Below, one piece after another: positions 23,922 through 35,781 of a DNA stretch of 64,000 nucleotides (its first letter is position 1; each line of letters opens with the position of its first letter). A program made the position numbers and the translations under genes. The DNA is from Helichrysum umbraculigerum (Eukaryota; Streptophyta; Magnoliopsida; Asterales; Asteraceae): assembly GCA_949592205.1 (NCBI GenBank), contig CATIUR010000001.1:74373059-74437058 (forward strand). Direction: 5' to 3'. Below the pieces are notes generated by a model. It was not told where the DNA came from. It searched no databases and was given only the letters and a program-made list of their open reading frames with translations.

Positions 23922-24929
23922 ACATTGTGAAAACAATTTTGAAATCATAGATAAGTTAATACATGCATGTCATTATTATGATCTAAAATTGTATGCATTA
24001 ACAAATATAATACTTATATGTAAAGGGCCAACTATGACAGTCAAAAACACGATATTTTTTAGCCCAAGACTCAACCAAAACAGCCCAGAATGCAGCTTTT
24101 TTTGCTGTTCGAATTCAGCATTTATGCAAATAATAAAATTCGATATTTGATCATTACTTAACTGTTTTCCATGAGATAAAAACTGATTTTTAAAATGAAA
24201 CCTTTGTCTATCATTTTATTCCATAAGTAAGAGTTTAAAACGAACTACATTGTGTTGATTTAGACATTTTTGGGCCGTTTTTCAGTTGTTTAGAAAACCA
24301 AACAAAAACATTATAATTAATTCGTTTATGTATCGTTTTTTATCAAATCAAATGCTGATTATACTATGTATAGATGTACTTGACATTTTTGTATAACATT
24401 GTATAATTCTAACAATGTATAATGCTTCAATTTTCAAAATTTAGATTCGTTATCGACATTTCAGAAAACTTAACACAAACACTTAATTTGAGTCATCAAA
24501 TGTTATATTGGACAAAGGATAAGTGAACCATACTTACAGGAACATACAATCGAGTATTACTATTCATTTAATTCAAAACATGATTAGAAATTGTACTCCA
24601 ATTGTGACCTTAAATAAACTCTCCCTTTCTTGTTTGAAATACTCTCACTTTCACTCAGTTTTTAAAGAAATTGATTTGGGGCTTAAGTTCCTAATAATGT
24701 CATTAATATATAATTGAAAGGAATTTCTCTAAAATCCTTGTTTATATCGTCAATGGACTCCATGTATCCTACTAGCACAACACGTATCACATTTGTGTAG
24801 GTATTTACAAGACTAGTAGCTAAACTTTGATACTTATTTCAATAAGAACCTTGGACATATAAACTTTCAGAGTTTTACACTTTTAACCTTCAAAATAATC
24901 TTTCTTACATTTAAAAAGAGTTATGTGCA

Positions 24930-25280
24930 TGTATCGGTTTGTACTGTGTAGGACATCGATTGTTGTACAACAGATGGAACGTATAGCAAAACACACTTTA
25001 CGTTTTACGCAGAAGCTGGATGAAAATGCTTACAAAAAAGGAGAACTTGTGAGACGTAGTCTAATTATTTATATTAAAAGATAGTGTGTAACACATTTGT
25101 TAACCATTATGATTAATTTATACGATATACTATGATGGAATTACATAACTATATATATATTTTTGTGCATTTACAGTGTATCCATCCTGAATCTGTCATG
25201 GATAATTTGATGGATATGGACCTAGATTTCACATGTTCAATCATTTGCAATGGAGAAAATTTTCATCATGAAGACATCTA
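24930..25280 (+). other. Coding-like segments in the palindrome arms
   Basis: In the left arm, near 24958-25052, the plus strand reads TSIVVQQMERIAKHTLRFTQ KLDENAYKKGE; the inverse counterpart in the right arm (about 25830-25915, minus strand) reads TTIVVQHMERRAKKTLCFTQ KLDENALQKGE. A second pair at about 25176-25280 and 25600-25695 shares MDNLMDMDLDFTCSIICN, preceded by an intron-like TTTACAG or TGCAG. Both arms thus hold two exon-like blocks of the same unidentified gene. Confidence 0.45.
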
Positions 25281-25434
25281 ACTATCTCGATCATAGTTTT
25301 ACAAATCTTCTACCTCTTAATCTGTTGATGCATGCGTGACGAATGGAAAACATTGAAAGATAGGTTGTTGATCGCCAAGGTTGGATTGATTGTGTTCTTA
25401 TTTGATTAACAGGCTTCTGGATCCATCAGAATTA

Positions 25435-26779
25435 TGATGGATCCAGAAGCCTGTTAATCAACCAAGAACACAATTAATCCAACCTTGGCAATAAAAAACC
25501 TATCCGATCCTTCAATGTTTTCCATTCGCCACACATCAACACATTAGAAGGTAGAAGATTTGTAAACCTATGATCGAGATAGTTAGATGTGATGTATTCA
25601 TGATAAAAATTCTCTATTGCAAATGATTGAACATGTGAAATCTAGGTTCATATCCATCAAATTATCCATAACAAATTTAGGAGGGGTACACTGCAAATGC
25701 ACAAAAAAATTAATATAGTTATGTAATTTCATCATTGTATATCATATAACTTAATCATAATTGTTAACAAATGTGTTACACACTATTTAATTATATAAAC
25801 TTCGATACGTATTTCTCCTTTTTGCAAAGCATTTTCATCCAACTTCTGCGTAAAACATAAAGTCTTCTTTGCTCTGCGTTCCATATGTTGTACAACAATC
25901 GTTGTCTTACACGGAAAGTACAAACCAATACTTGCACATAACTCTTTTTAAATTTAAGAAAGATTATCTTGAAGGTTAAAAGTGTAAAACACTGAAAGTT
26001 TATATGTCTAGGATTGTGATTAAAATACGTATCGAAGTTTAGGTACTAGTCTTATAAATACCGACACAAATGTGATACGTGTTGTGCTAGTAGGATACAT
26101 GAATTCCATTGACGATATAAACAAGGATTTTTAAAATTTTCTTTCACTTATATATGAATGACAATATTAGGAACTTAAGCCCCAATTCAATTTCTGTAAA
26201 AACTGATTGAAAGTGCGAGTACTTCAAACAAGAAAGAGACGGTTCAAAGTTCATTTAAAGTCACAATTGGGGTACAATTTCTAATCCTCTCTTGAATTAA
26301 ATGCATATTAATACTCGATTTGATGTTCATGTAGGTGTGGTCCACTTATCATTTGTTCAATATAAAATTAAATGTCTCAAATTAAGTGTTTGTATTAAGA
26401 TTTAAGATATGTCAAATCTTGAAAATTGAAGCATAAATTATGTAATGTAATATAAAAATGTCAAATACATCTATACATAGTATAATAAGTCTTTGATTTG
26501 ATGAAAAATGATACATAAAGGGAAGGATTAGAATGTTTTTTTTGGTTTTCTAAACAACCAGAAAACGCTATAAAAATGTCTAAATCAACGCAATGTAGTT
26601 CATTTTAAACTCTTAGTTTTAAACAAAAATGATAGACAAAGCTAGGTTTCATATTAAAACTCATTTTTTATCTCATGAAAAACATTTGAGAAACGATCAA
26701 AAATTAAATTTTATTGTTTGCACAGATGCTGAATTCGAACGGCAAAAGAAGATGCTATTCTAGGCTGTTTTGGTTGAGT
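25435..26779 (-). repeat. Right arm of the palindrome, inner part
   Basis: Inverted counterpart of roughly 24067-25428. It ends at TTTTGGTTGAGTC, where the LTR complex begins. The left arm holds the uninterrupted sequence (GACTC then AACCAAAACAGCCC in inverse), so the insertion point is exact. Confidence 0.88.
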
Positions 26780-27370
26780 CTGTTGGGACATAGATTGTGA
26801 CAACAGATCTAGCTTGAAATAGGACTGGTGTAATTATTATTACGTTTGTACATTGGTTTAGATTTGTAAATAAATATTTGTTTTGTTAGTAATATTCGTT
26901 AAACATATTATTGTACTAAGTTAGACGAATGTTTAAAGACGAAATAAATAATAGACGTTTCATGCGAGACGAGTCGAGATCTCAAGTCGCAGCGAGTTGA
27001 GCTGTGAGGAGAGATCTGAACTCGTGAGGCGTTAGTCTGGCGAGCCGAGTCCTTTAATGGGCTTGGGCTGCGAGTTGGACCGAACTCGCAGGCCCATGCG
27101 AGCCGAGATGAGCTGGACGTATATAATGTTTTTCACTCTGTGAAAAACATAACTTTTGGCTATTCGGTTTTCTGATCTGCGAACTCGACAAACCAGAGAA
27201 AAACTTAAACCTAACGGCTAGGCTTTGACGTATTATTCGTTTAAAGTTAATCTTTAATATACGCAATTACGAACATATTCGTTGTTAGTAAGATAACACC
27301 GTATTGAGGGATTCCGCACCTTAATACTACAGATAACGAAGTTATCGATCCTAAAACTAGGGGACTTACA
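26780..27370 (+). repeat. Copia 5' LTR of the outer copy
   Basis: TGTTGGGACATAG to GGGGACTTACA, 591 bp, bounded left by the target duplication and right by the primer site. A TATATAAT box lies at 27120-27127, followed at 27126-27150 by a perfect 11-bp stem with a 3-nt loop (ATGTTTTTCAC-TCT-GTGAAAAACAT). It differs from the 3' LTR at about six places, so the element is not brand new. Confidence 0.93.
27120..27150 (+). promoter_or_regulatory. LTR TATA box with overlapping hairpin
   Basis: TATATAAT at 27120-27127 overlaps the start of a perfect inverted repeat. The hairpin is kept in the LTRs at 62844 (63187-63211) and 50870 (51090-51114) and has one mismatch in the LTR at 50278. If transcription starts about 30 bases after TATA, the hairpin straddles or just precedes the start. 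Confidence 0.6.
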
Positions 27371-27372
27371 TA

Positions 27373-27384
27373 TGGTATCAGAGC
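27373..27384 (+). other. Copia primer binding site, initiator tRNA-Met
   Basis: TGGTATCAGAGC two bases after the LTR end. Confidence 0.9.
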
Positions 27385-27701
27385 TTTCGGGCTAAATACG
27401 AGTGTGTTCATAAGTTTTAGTAATATTGCGTTTTTGATTCGGGTCGTTTTTACGTGCGTTCTTGCAATACTAACGATCAAAATAATTCTCTGGACGTTTT
27501 AGGGTTTGTTTACGGTCGAAATTTTCAGTTTAAGTCGTAAAAATACCTTAAAAATTCGTTTTCGGGTTTAACAGCCGTTTCGCGAGTCGAGATTAGGGTT
27601 CCAGCGTCGCCTGCGAACCGAGTTGAACTAGCGAGTCGAACTGAGGCTTGCGAGTCGAACCGAGATCCCTCGCGAATCGACATCACTTGCGAATCGACAT
27701 C
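27385..27701 (+). other. Copia 5' leader, first part
   Basis: Non-coding leader rich in GCGAGT/CGAGTTGAAC words; it continues at 38708-38835 after the nested Tekay element. The inverted copy (49819-50277) has the uninterrupted leader. Confidence 0.75.
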
Positions 27702-30603
27702 TGTGACACCCGAAAAATTAGGACTAGTTATTAGTACCTAATCACTTTCTAATACATGTAATTAGTTCTATATTAGGCTAATTGTATGTATCATTATATA
27801 TATTGGAAAATATATACACGTAAGCGATTAAGATTAATCGTGCAATTATTTCAAGCGGATGGATTCCGACTCATTAATACGGACGTTGGTGAACACATTT
27901 TATTAAATAATATGAAATTATTTAATAACGCTATTATTTCCTAAATATTATTTTGATAATATTTCATAAGCAGTTCGTAACATGTAAAATGCTCAGAAAC
28001 GACCAAAACGCGCGGAACGCGCCCGACAAATGAAATTTATGAAAATTATATTTTTATAATTCCTTTCCAAGTATTTTGATAAAACACTTCAATTAAAATT
28101 TACGCAATTACGCGTAATCAATTATAACGTCTAATACCGTTACGTGATTTATTAATCGTTGAACGATCACGCAAATCAATACCGTCACAATATCAAACAT
28201 CTTAATAAGTGTTTCTAAGTAATATTAAGTATTACTTCAAGTTAAAAATATCGAGTTTTAAATCGTTTACAAAAACGCACATATAATACGTTTTAAGTTT
28301 AATCGGACGACGAAACGATCGGGTAAACGAACACCGCGCACTACGTAACTTTGGGGGAACAAAAATTAAACAAAACACACCCTTGTGGGGCCCATGGGTT
28401 GAAAATATCTGCCCCAAACACATCCCCCTCTTTGTGGATCTTGGTTCCCATTATTTGACCATAAGACCATCAAACAAGATCCACAATTTACTCATTCTTG
28501 CCTCTCACACTCTCACTCTAACTTCTCACTAAAACACACACTTGAATCCTCTCCTCTCCCCCTTTCAGCCACCATCATCCATCATACAACCACCATATTC
28601 TACAATCATCTTGCTTGAAGAAAACACAAGAAGAGGAAGCAAGGACAAGGAACTAGCACCATCTCACTCTACTCTCTCTCTAGATCACGAATTTGGTATA
28701 AAACCCTAACTTCTCTCTCTAAATTTTCATGGTTTTCATAGATTTACATGTTATGTTGCTTATCCAACAATATTATGTCCAAATCAAAGCATAAAGTACG
28801 TTTTTCATGTGTATGTATGAAAGACAGATTCTGTCTCTTAAAAACCGACTCACCAAAACACCTATATCTCGAAATCTAGGAAGAACCAACTCATGACATC
28901 TAAACGAAAAATGTTCATTAAGATACCAGCTACAACTTTCGTGTTTGGCCCTCGGACCAGATCCTCACGGATCATAGCTAAAAACACGAGTCTTTGGACT
29001 GACCTCACTGTTGAGACGAGACCGACCACCCTTCATATTTATTTTTGTTTTTGTTTAAAATAGTAAAGGACCTTGTAAAATCGTGATAAATTGCAGAAAT
29101 GATCTAGACACCTACGAGAACATGTGTGATTTTTGGTTAGACTTGAATCGGTCTAGAAGTTGGTTAAATAGAGTGTTCATCGAGTTAAAAATCTAGAAAC
29201 TATAACCTTCGGCAGAAACTATAATCTTCGGCAGAAACTATAACCTTCGGCAGAAACTATAACCTTCGGCAGAAACTATAACCTTCGGCAGAAACTATAA
29301 CCTTCGGCAGAAACCTTAACCTTCGGTAGAAACTATTCGGCAGAAACCATAACTTTCGGCAGAAACCTATAACTAGCAGTTTTAACTATAACAATTTAAA
29401 TACGATACAACAATCAAAGTATAATAATAATAGTTGAGATTATTATTACCAAAAACTCACCAACGGGCCGTACACATCTTTCAAAAACTCAAATCTAATC
29501 AGTTAAACCAAATCATTTGGACATTACTAGTTGGATGAACAACTAGCATAGATGATATGATAAGACATCTAATCATTTTAAAACCTTGCGCGTTTAATAC
29601 GCCCGGCAGGTTCAATATCTAATCATTATCAAAACCTTGCGCGTCTAAGACGCCCTGCAGGTTCAGTCGTTGTAACGACATCAAATCATTGTGAATCATT
29701 ATAATTGTTGGCTAACAATTCATCAGACTCAGGTGAGTTTCATAGCCCCTCTTTTACTGTTTTTACTTGTTTTAAACTGTTTTGGGGTGGGATACATGCT
29801 CAAACTATTTTATGGAAACCGTTTTTGAAAACATTTCTACATATTGGCATGAGTTGTTTTCAAAATCCTTTTAAAGTCCTCTGAAGCATAGTTCTGTTAA
29901 TATGGCTATAGCGTGAATGTTGGTGTATGGTACTATATAGCTATATGGTACCATATGGGATTGACAATCCCCGTCCGAGTTAGCAAGCATTAACCTGTCA
30001 AACGGACGCATTATCATTTGTTCAAACGTATGTTGATTAGGCATACGCATAGAGGCACCCTCGATCAGGCACTTGATTGTGATCCTGACCCCTCAGTTAA
30101 GCTCAGACTATGTGCTCATGTTAGTTGTATCAATCTTTACTTATTTGTTTAATTACAAATATTCATGTGATACTCATTCTCCAATTATTTACATGCTTTG
30201 TAAATCGAATCATTAAATCTTGCGGTTCACAAATCATATATTATCATATCAAACCTGTGAGCTCACCAGCTTTATAGCTGACCTTTTAGCATGTTATCTC
30301 AGGTACTCAGCAGTAAGTTGGACTGCCCATCAGGATACTGTAGCTCGAGTCGCATGCAATCATATAAACATCAAGAGATTTCCCTGCATTTCTATATTTT
30401 GCTAAAATTAGATATGTATTAGAATCTCTCAAATATCTATGCGAACTCGTCTTTTGTAAAACATATGTAGACTTTTACGTTAATCAATGTATTTGTAAAA
30501 CGACGCATGTAGTGGTCGTTCATTATGTATCTATGTGCTTTGTGTATTGATTGGTAACACCCAAAGTATGCTTCCGCGATTCATTAAATTTGGGGGTGTT
30601 ACA
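27702..30603 (+). repeat. Tekay 5' LTR (2902 bp)
   Basis: TGTGACACCCGAAAA to GGGGGTGTTACA. It contains six full 19-bp units (GAAACTATAACCTTCGGCA) from 29196 and a pair of GCGCGT-loop-CGCCCGGC/CGCCCTGC motifs near 29585 and 29636. Short open frames here are shadows. Confidence 0.95.
29196..29370 (+). repeat. 19-bp tandem repeat in the Tekay LTR (5' copy)
   Basis: Six units of GAAACTATAACCTTCGGCA, one with a C-to-T change, followed by degenerate units. The 3' LTR has seven. Confidence 0.9.
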
Positions 30604-30606
30604 GAT

Positions 30607-30618
30607 TGGTATCAGAGC
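30607..30618 (+). other. Tekay primer binding site, initiator tRNA-Met
   Basis: TGGTATCAGAGC, three bases after the LTR end at 30603. Confidence 0.9.
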
Positions 30619-31313
30619 CTAAGGTTATAGTGAACTAGGTTGCATTAGTGGGCCTAGACTATGACCGTTAGGCAGTATTTGCTGTTAAGTGTGATTGGTT
30701 CAAGAGTTACGTCATACAAGTTTAATTTAACATAGCTTGATCAACTATGTACAATTAAATAAAGATGATGTAAGGCTTGAAATGGTTATGCTGGAATAGG
30801 AATACATTAGTTGACTCTGACCTCGAGAGAAATCGGGACTCATAATTGTTTGTGCTAGACACTCATAAGACTATTATGTGATATAAGTATATATACATAG
30901 TTAGTCATCGATCAAGCACAGTACGCTAGTCTATTATATATTATATATATAGACACTCACATATTCAAACACTTTGTCATAGAGATGGCAACACACACCC
31001 ACCGAAACATCTTCTATTTCATCCCGCTCTCGACAACATCTCTTGTAATCACGAAACTCATAGGTAGCTAGGAGGACCACCGAGTCACTTCGAGCGAGAC
31101 CTTACCCAACTCAAAACAATTCAAATAACCAGGCTAGTTAGCACGTAGTTGCTAGTCAGTAGAGATGGTTATTCAACTCCTCTTGATTGTTCTATAATGT
31201 TGATTGTCATATTGTGATGTTGTATATTACCGCATTTGTATATGTACATCTATGATAATCATCATTTATGGACAATCTCTCACGAACCCTATCATTCTAT
31301 TCTCAGGAAAATC
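30619..31313 (+). other. Tekay 5' leader
   Basis: Untranslated stretch between primer site and gag-pol ATG. An in-frame upstream ATG at 31236 would add 26 residues, but the conserved start for this lineage is MPPKS at 31314. Confidence 0.6.
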
Positions 31314-34300
31314 ATGCCGCCAAAGTCAAGGACTTACACTGATGCCCAGATGGCATCTATCATCTCTCAGGCTGTGACTGAAGCCTTGGCGCGACATTCG
31401 TCAGAGACCCTCGAAAGGAATAGTGGTACTGCCAATACCCCTCCCACTACCAAGCCTTGTTCCTACAAGGATTTCCAAAACTGCAAACCCCTGAGCTTCA
31501 AAGGAACTGAAGGAGCCATCGGCCTAATCAGATGGGTTGAGAAGATGGAATCCGTCTTTCGCATTAGCAAATGTGCGGAAGGGGATAGAGTTCAGTTTTC
31601 CACATGCACCCTTGCTGACGGTGCCCTCACCTGGTGGAACTCGTATACCCAGTCTGTGGGTATAGATACCGCCTATCTACTTCCCTGGGAAGATCTGAAG
31701 AAAATGCTCACAGATGAGTATTGCCCATCTGAAGAACTCGAGAAGCTAGATGAGGAGTTCTGGCATCTTAAGGTTCAAGGAAACGACATTGTTGGTTATA
31801 CCACTAGGTTTCAACAACTGGCAACCCTCCGCCCAGCCTTAGTAAGCACTGAGACCGACAAGGTCAAGAGGTACATTCGCGGTCTTCCGGAACCTGTCCG
31901 GGGGAACGTCGCTTCTTCCGGCAAAACCACCATTCAGGGAGCAATTCGATTAGCTCATGAGCTCATGGCTATGCAAGAGAGCCAAGGAAACCCTGTCTCA
32001 TCTTCTGGGAACAACAACAAGAGAAAGTGGTCTGGAAATCAGAACCAGCAGACCTTCAAAAGGACTGAGACTGTCGAGAATGACACATCAGGTTCTGGAG
32101 AGAGGAAAGGGTACACTGGAAGTAAACCCTACTGTTCAAAGTGCAATCGTCATCATGATGGTCCTTGTAGTACACCCTGTAACAACTGTAAGAAATATGG
32201 ACATCTTACCAAAGACTGTCGAGCACCAGCAACCAACCTCACCACCAACACCAACAACAACCAACCCCGAACATGCTATGAGTGTGGAAACACTGGACAC
32301 TTCAGGAATGCGTGTCCAAAGTTGAAGAACAAAGGGAACAACAACAACAATGCTAGGGGCAGAGCTTTTGTGCTGAATGCTGGAGAGGCCCGTGAAGACC
32401 CTAATGTGGTCACGGGTATGTTTCTTCTCAACAATTTAACTGCTTCAATTTTGTTTGATACTGGTGCTGATAAGAGTTTTATATCTGAGGAATTTAGCCC
32501 ACTATTAGACATTCCCCCTGTTGCCTTAGAAGCTAAGTACACTGTAGAGTTAGCTAATGGCAAATTGATCGAGGCCGATAGCGTAATACCAAATTGCATC
32601 ATAAACCTCGCAAATGAACTATTTCCCATAAACCTCATACCCATCGAGATTGGAAGTTTTGACATAGTAGTAGGCATGGATTGGCTATCCAAGCATCGAG
32701 CTGAAGTTGTATGTCATGACAAGATCATTCGTATTCCTCTCGTCACTGGTGGTACTTTGATCATACAAGGGGAGACCAGTGGGACGAGATTGAATATCAT
32801 ATCCTGCATGAAGACTCGTAAGTACCTTAGGAAAGGGTATCAGGCAATCCTCGCTCATGTTATTGAGAAGAAGTCTGAAGAGAAGCGACTTGAGGATGTG
32901 CCCATCGTCAGAGACTTTCCAGAAGTCTTTCCTGAAGAATTACCTAGTCTTCCACCACCAAGGCAAGTTGAGTTCTCAATAGATCTTGTGCCTGGGGCAG
33001 CACCCGTGGCACGAGCACCATATCGTTTAGCCCCTTCAGAACTTCAGGAGTTGTCTACTCAGTTGCAGGAACTCCTGGATAAGGGATTCATTAGACCGAG
33101 TTCTTCACCATGGGGAGCTCCGGTCCTGTTTGTGAAAAAGAAGGACGGTTCATTCAGGATGTGTATCGACTACAGAGAGTTGAACAAATTAACCATCAAG
33201 AACCGTTATCCACTTCCCCGTATTGATGACCTGTTCGACCAACTCCAAGGGTCAAGCATCTATTCAAAAATAGATCTACGATCGGGTTATCATCAGTTAC
33301 GAGTTCGCGATGAAGATATTCCGAAAACTTCTTTCCGAACTCGCTATGGTCATTACGAGTTTCAGGTTATGGCCTTTGGTTTGACTAACGCACCGGCAGT
33401 ATTCATGGATCTTATGAACCGAGTGTGCAAACCATATCTCGACAAGTTTGTCATTGTCTTCATCGACGACATTCTTATCTACTCGCTCAACGAGGAGGAA
33501 CATGCGCAGCATCTCAAAGTCATTCTAGAACTTCTCAGACACGAAGAGTTATATGCTAAGTTCTCCAAGTGTGAGTTCTGGATGCAAACTGTTCAATTCC
33601 TTGGTCATGTGATTGACAGTCAGGGAATTCATGTTGATCCCTCAAAGATTGAGGCTATCAAGTGCTGGCAAGCACCGTCAACGCCGACAGAAGTACGCCA
33701 ATTTTTAGGATTGGCTGGTTACTATCGACGCTTCATTGAGAATTTCTCCAAGATAGCACAACCACTCACAACACTGACTCAGAAAGAGAAGAAGTTCAAT
33801 TGGACTGATAAGCAAGAGTCGGCATTCCAGTTATTAAAGCAAAAGCTTTGCAGTGCGCCTATCCTATCACTACCCGAAGGTAACGAAGACTTCGTGGTAT
33901 ACTGCGATGCTTCGCATCAGGGACTTGGTTGCGTGTTGATGCAACGAGAGAAAGTCATAGCTTACGCCTCCCGACAACTTAAAGTTCACGAGAAGAACTA
34001 CACAACCCATGATCTCGAATTAGGAGCCGTAGTGTTCGCACTCAAAATCTGGAGACATTATCTGTATGGCACAAAATGTACCATCTTCACTGATCACAAG
34101 AGTCTCCAGCACATATTTGATCAGAAGGATCTCAATATGAGGCAACGACGATGGGTCGAGTTGCTCACCGACTATGACTGCGAAATCAAGTATCATCCGG
34201 GCAAGGCAAATGTAGTTGCCGACGCCTTAAGTCGAAAAGAGCGCACCAAACCTTTTCGAGTCCGAGCCCTCAGTATTATCATTCATAATAATCTAATCAT

Positions 34301-35747
34301 TCAAATCCTCACTGCTCAACTCGAAGCATTGAAACCTGAAAACATCAAGGAAGAGGCCTTGCGAAATATGGAAAATCAATTTGAAACCAAACCCAATGGA
34401 GTCAAGTACTTCGCAAACCGAATCTGGTTACCCAAGTTTGGGAATCTTCGAGACTTTGTGATGGATGAAGCTCACAAGTCCAAATACTCTATACATCCTG
34501 GATCGGACAAGATGTATCATGGCATCAAGGGACTGTACTGGTGGCCGAGCATGAAAGCAGAGATTGCCACGTACGTCAGCAAATGCCTCACATGTTCTAA
34601 GGTTAAAGCCGAATATCAGAAACCCTCCGGCTTGCTCCAGCAACCGGAAATCCCTCAATGGAAATGGGAGCAAATCTCCATGGATTTCATCACTAAACTC
34701 CCGAAAACATCAAGTGGTTGCGATACTATATGGGTAATAGTTGATCGTCTAACCAAATCTGCTCACTTCATTGCTATGAAGGAAACCGACAAAATGGAAC
34801 GTCTCACGCGAATCTATATGAAGGAGATCGTAACAAGGCACGGCATTCCAATCTCAATTATCTCTGATAGAGACAGCCGATTCACATCTAACTTTTGGCA
34901 ATCATTACAAAAGTCATTGGGTACTCGTTTAGATATGAGTACAGCCTATCATCCACAAACCGATGGCCAAAGTGAAAGGACTATTCAAACACTGGAAGAT
35001 ATGTTACGCGCCTGCGTAATTGATTTCGGTGCAAATTGGGAGCATCATTTACCTTTGTGCGAATTCTCATATAACAACAGTTACCACACTAGTATTGGAG
35101 CTGCACCTTTTGAGGCATTGTACGGTCGTAAGTGCCGATCGCCTATCTGTTGGACCGAAGTTGGAGATAGTCAACTCACTGGTCCTGACATCATTCATGA
35201 AACCACCGAGAAGATCGTTGGTATCCAGCAACGGCTGAAGGCCGCACGGGATCGTCAGAAAAGTTATGCTGACGTGAGACGAAAGCATCTCGAGTTCCAG
35301 GTTGGGGATCGAGTATTGCTCAAAGTATCACCTTGGAAAGGTGTCATTCGTTTTGGTAAACGTGGGAAGTTAAACCCTAGATACATCGGACCTTTTGAGA
35401 TCCTTGAAAGGATTGGTCCAGTAGCTTATCGATTGCAGCTACCTCCTCCGCTCAGTAGCGTGCATCCCGTATTTCACGTTTCTAACCTAAAGAAATGCCT
35501 GTCCGACGAGACACTCATTATTCCGCTCGAGGAAATTCAAATCGACGACAAACTTCATTTTGTCGAGACACCAGTGGAGATCATGGACCGTGAGGTCAAG
35601 CAGCTTAAACAAAGTCGTATTCCCATCATTAAGGTCCGGTGGAATTCGCGGCGTGGTCCGGAATTCACTTGGGAACGAGAAGACCAAATGCGACTCAAGT
35701 ATCCTCAATTATTCACTGATTCTACTCCACTCCCGACTCAGAGCTAA
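31314..35747 (+). CDS. Tekay gag-pol polyprotein, intact (1477 aa)
   Basis: One uninterrupted frame makes the whole replication machinery. Start chosen at MPPKSRTYTD. Gag core at about residues 60-230; two zinc knuckles at 289-302 (CNNCKKYGHLTKDC) and 321-334 (CYECGNTGHFRNAC); protease active site DTGAD at 382; RT catalytic FIDD with Asp 718-719; RNase H from about 865 (YCDASHQGLG); integrase zinc finger (HPGSDKMYHG, CLTCSKVK) and triad D1124, D1185, E1221 with D,D(35)E spacing. The C-terminus has a chromodomain-like stretch (VRWNSRRGPEFTWERED), which in chromoviruses directs integration into heterochromatin. All catalytic residues are present, so this copy may be competent. Confidence 0.96.
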   Translation: MPPKSRTYTDAQMASIISQAVTEALARHSSETLERNSGTANTPPTTKPCSYKDFQNCKPLSFKGTEGAIGLIRWVEKMESVFRISKCAEGDRVQFSTCTLADGALTWWNSYTQSVGIDTAYLLPWEDLKKMLTDEYCPSEELEKLDEEFWHLKVQGNDIVGYTTRFQQLATLRPALVSTETDKVKRYIRGLPEPVRGNVASSGKTTIQGAIRLAHELMAMQESQGNPVSSSGNNNKRKWSGNQNQQTFKRTETVENDTSGSGERKGYTGSKPYCSKCNRHHDGPCSTPCNNCKKYGHLTKDCRAPATNLTTNTNNNQPRTCYECGNTGHFRNACPKLKNKGNNNNNARGRAFVLNAGEAREDPNVVTGMFLLNNLTASILFDTGADKSFISEEFSPLLDIPPVALEAKYTVELANGKLIEADSVIPNCIINLANELFPINLIPIEIGSFDIVVGMDWLSKHRAEVVCHDKIIRIPLVTGGTLIIQGETSGTRLNIISCMKTRKYLRKGYQAILAHVIEKKSEEKRLEDVPIVRDFPEVFPEELPSLPPPRQVEFSIDLVPGAAPVARAPYRLAPSELQELSTQLQELLDKGFIRPSSSPWGAPVLFVKKKDGSFRMCIDYRELNKLTIKNRYPLPRIDDLFDQLQGSSIYSKIDLRSGYHQLRVRDEDIPKTSFRTRYGHYEFQVMAFGLTNAPAVFMDLMNRVCKPYLDKFVIVFIDDILIYSLNEEEHAQHLKVILELLRHEELYAKFSKCEFWMQTVQFLGHVIDSQGIHVDPSKIEAIKCWQAPSTPTEVRQFLGLAGYYRRFIENFSKIAQPLTTLTQKEKKFNWTDKQESAFQLLKQKLCSAPILSLPEGNEDFVVYCDASHQGLGCVLMQREKVIAYASRQLKVHEKNYTTHDLELGAVVFALKIWRHYLYGTKCTIFTDHKSLQHIFDQKDLNMRQRRWVELLTDYDCEIKYHPGKANVVADALSRKERTKPFRVRALSIIIHNNLIIQILTAQLEALKPENIKEEALRNMENQFETKPNGVKYFANRIWLPKFGNLRDFVMDEAHKSKYSIHPGSDKMYHGIKGLYWWPSMKAEIATYVSKCLTCSKVKAEYQKPSGLLQQPEIPQWKWEQISMDFITKLPKTSSGCDTIWVIVDRLTKSAHFIAMKETDKMERLTRIYMKEIVTRHGIPISIISDRDSRFTSNFWQSLQKSLGTRLDMSTAYHPQTDGQSERTIQTLEDMLRACVIDFGANWEHHLPLCEFSYNNSYHTSIGAAPFEALYGRKCRSPICWTEVGDSQLTGPDIIHETTEKIVGIQQRLKAARDRQKSYADVRRKHLEFQVGDRVLLKVSPWKGVIRFGKRGKLNPRYIGPFEILERIGPVAYRLQLPPPLSSVHPVFHVSNLKKCLSDETLIIPLEEIQIDDKLHFVETPVEIMDREVKQLKQSRIPIIKVRWNSRRGPEFTWEREDQMRLKYPQLFTDSTPLPTQS

Positions 35748-35770
35748 ATTTCGGGACGAAATTCTCTTAA

Positions 35771-35781
35771 CAAGGGGAGAA
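35771..35781 (+). other. Tekay polypurine tract
   Basis: CAAGGGGAGAA directly before the 3' LTR. Confidence 0.9.

Larger units (their letters stand above)
22647..25428 (+). repeat. Left arm of a very large imperfect palindrome
   Basis: It pairs in inverted orientation with 25435-26779 and, beyond the LTR insertion, with 63432-64000. The centre is CTTCTGGATCCATCA - 6 nt - TGATGGATCCAGAAG at 25414-25449. After subtracting the fold-back insertion (23058-23911) about 1.92 kb pairs; the right arm in the window gives about 1.91 kb. Pairing still holds at the window edge (ATATATCAC at both ends), so the full arm is longer. The arms have diverged by substitutions and small indels. Confidence 0.88.

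Noticed and set aside
27054..27480. Short minus-strand frames in the copia LTR, also seen near 50162-51186 and 62971-63327
   Set aside because: They recur only because the LTR recurs, and they run antisense to the element.
29196..29370. CRISPR-like array
   Set aside because: Units are directly adjacent without spacers and lie in a plant LTR.
28232..30405. Short frames repeated in both Tekay LTRs
   Set aside because: They repeat because the LTR repeats; no domain and no start context.
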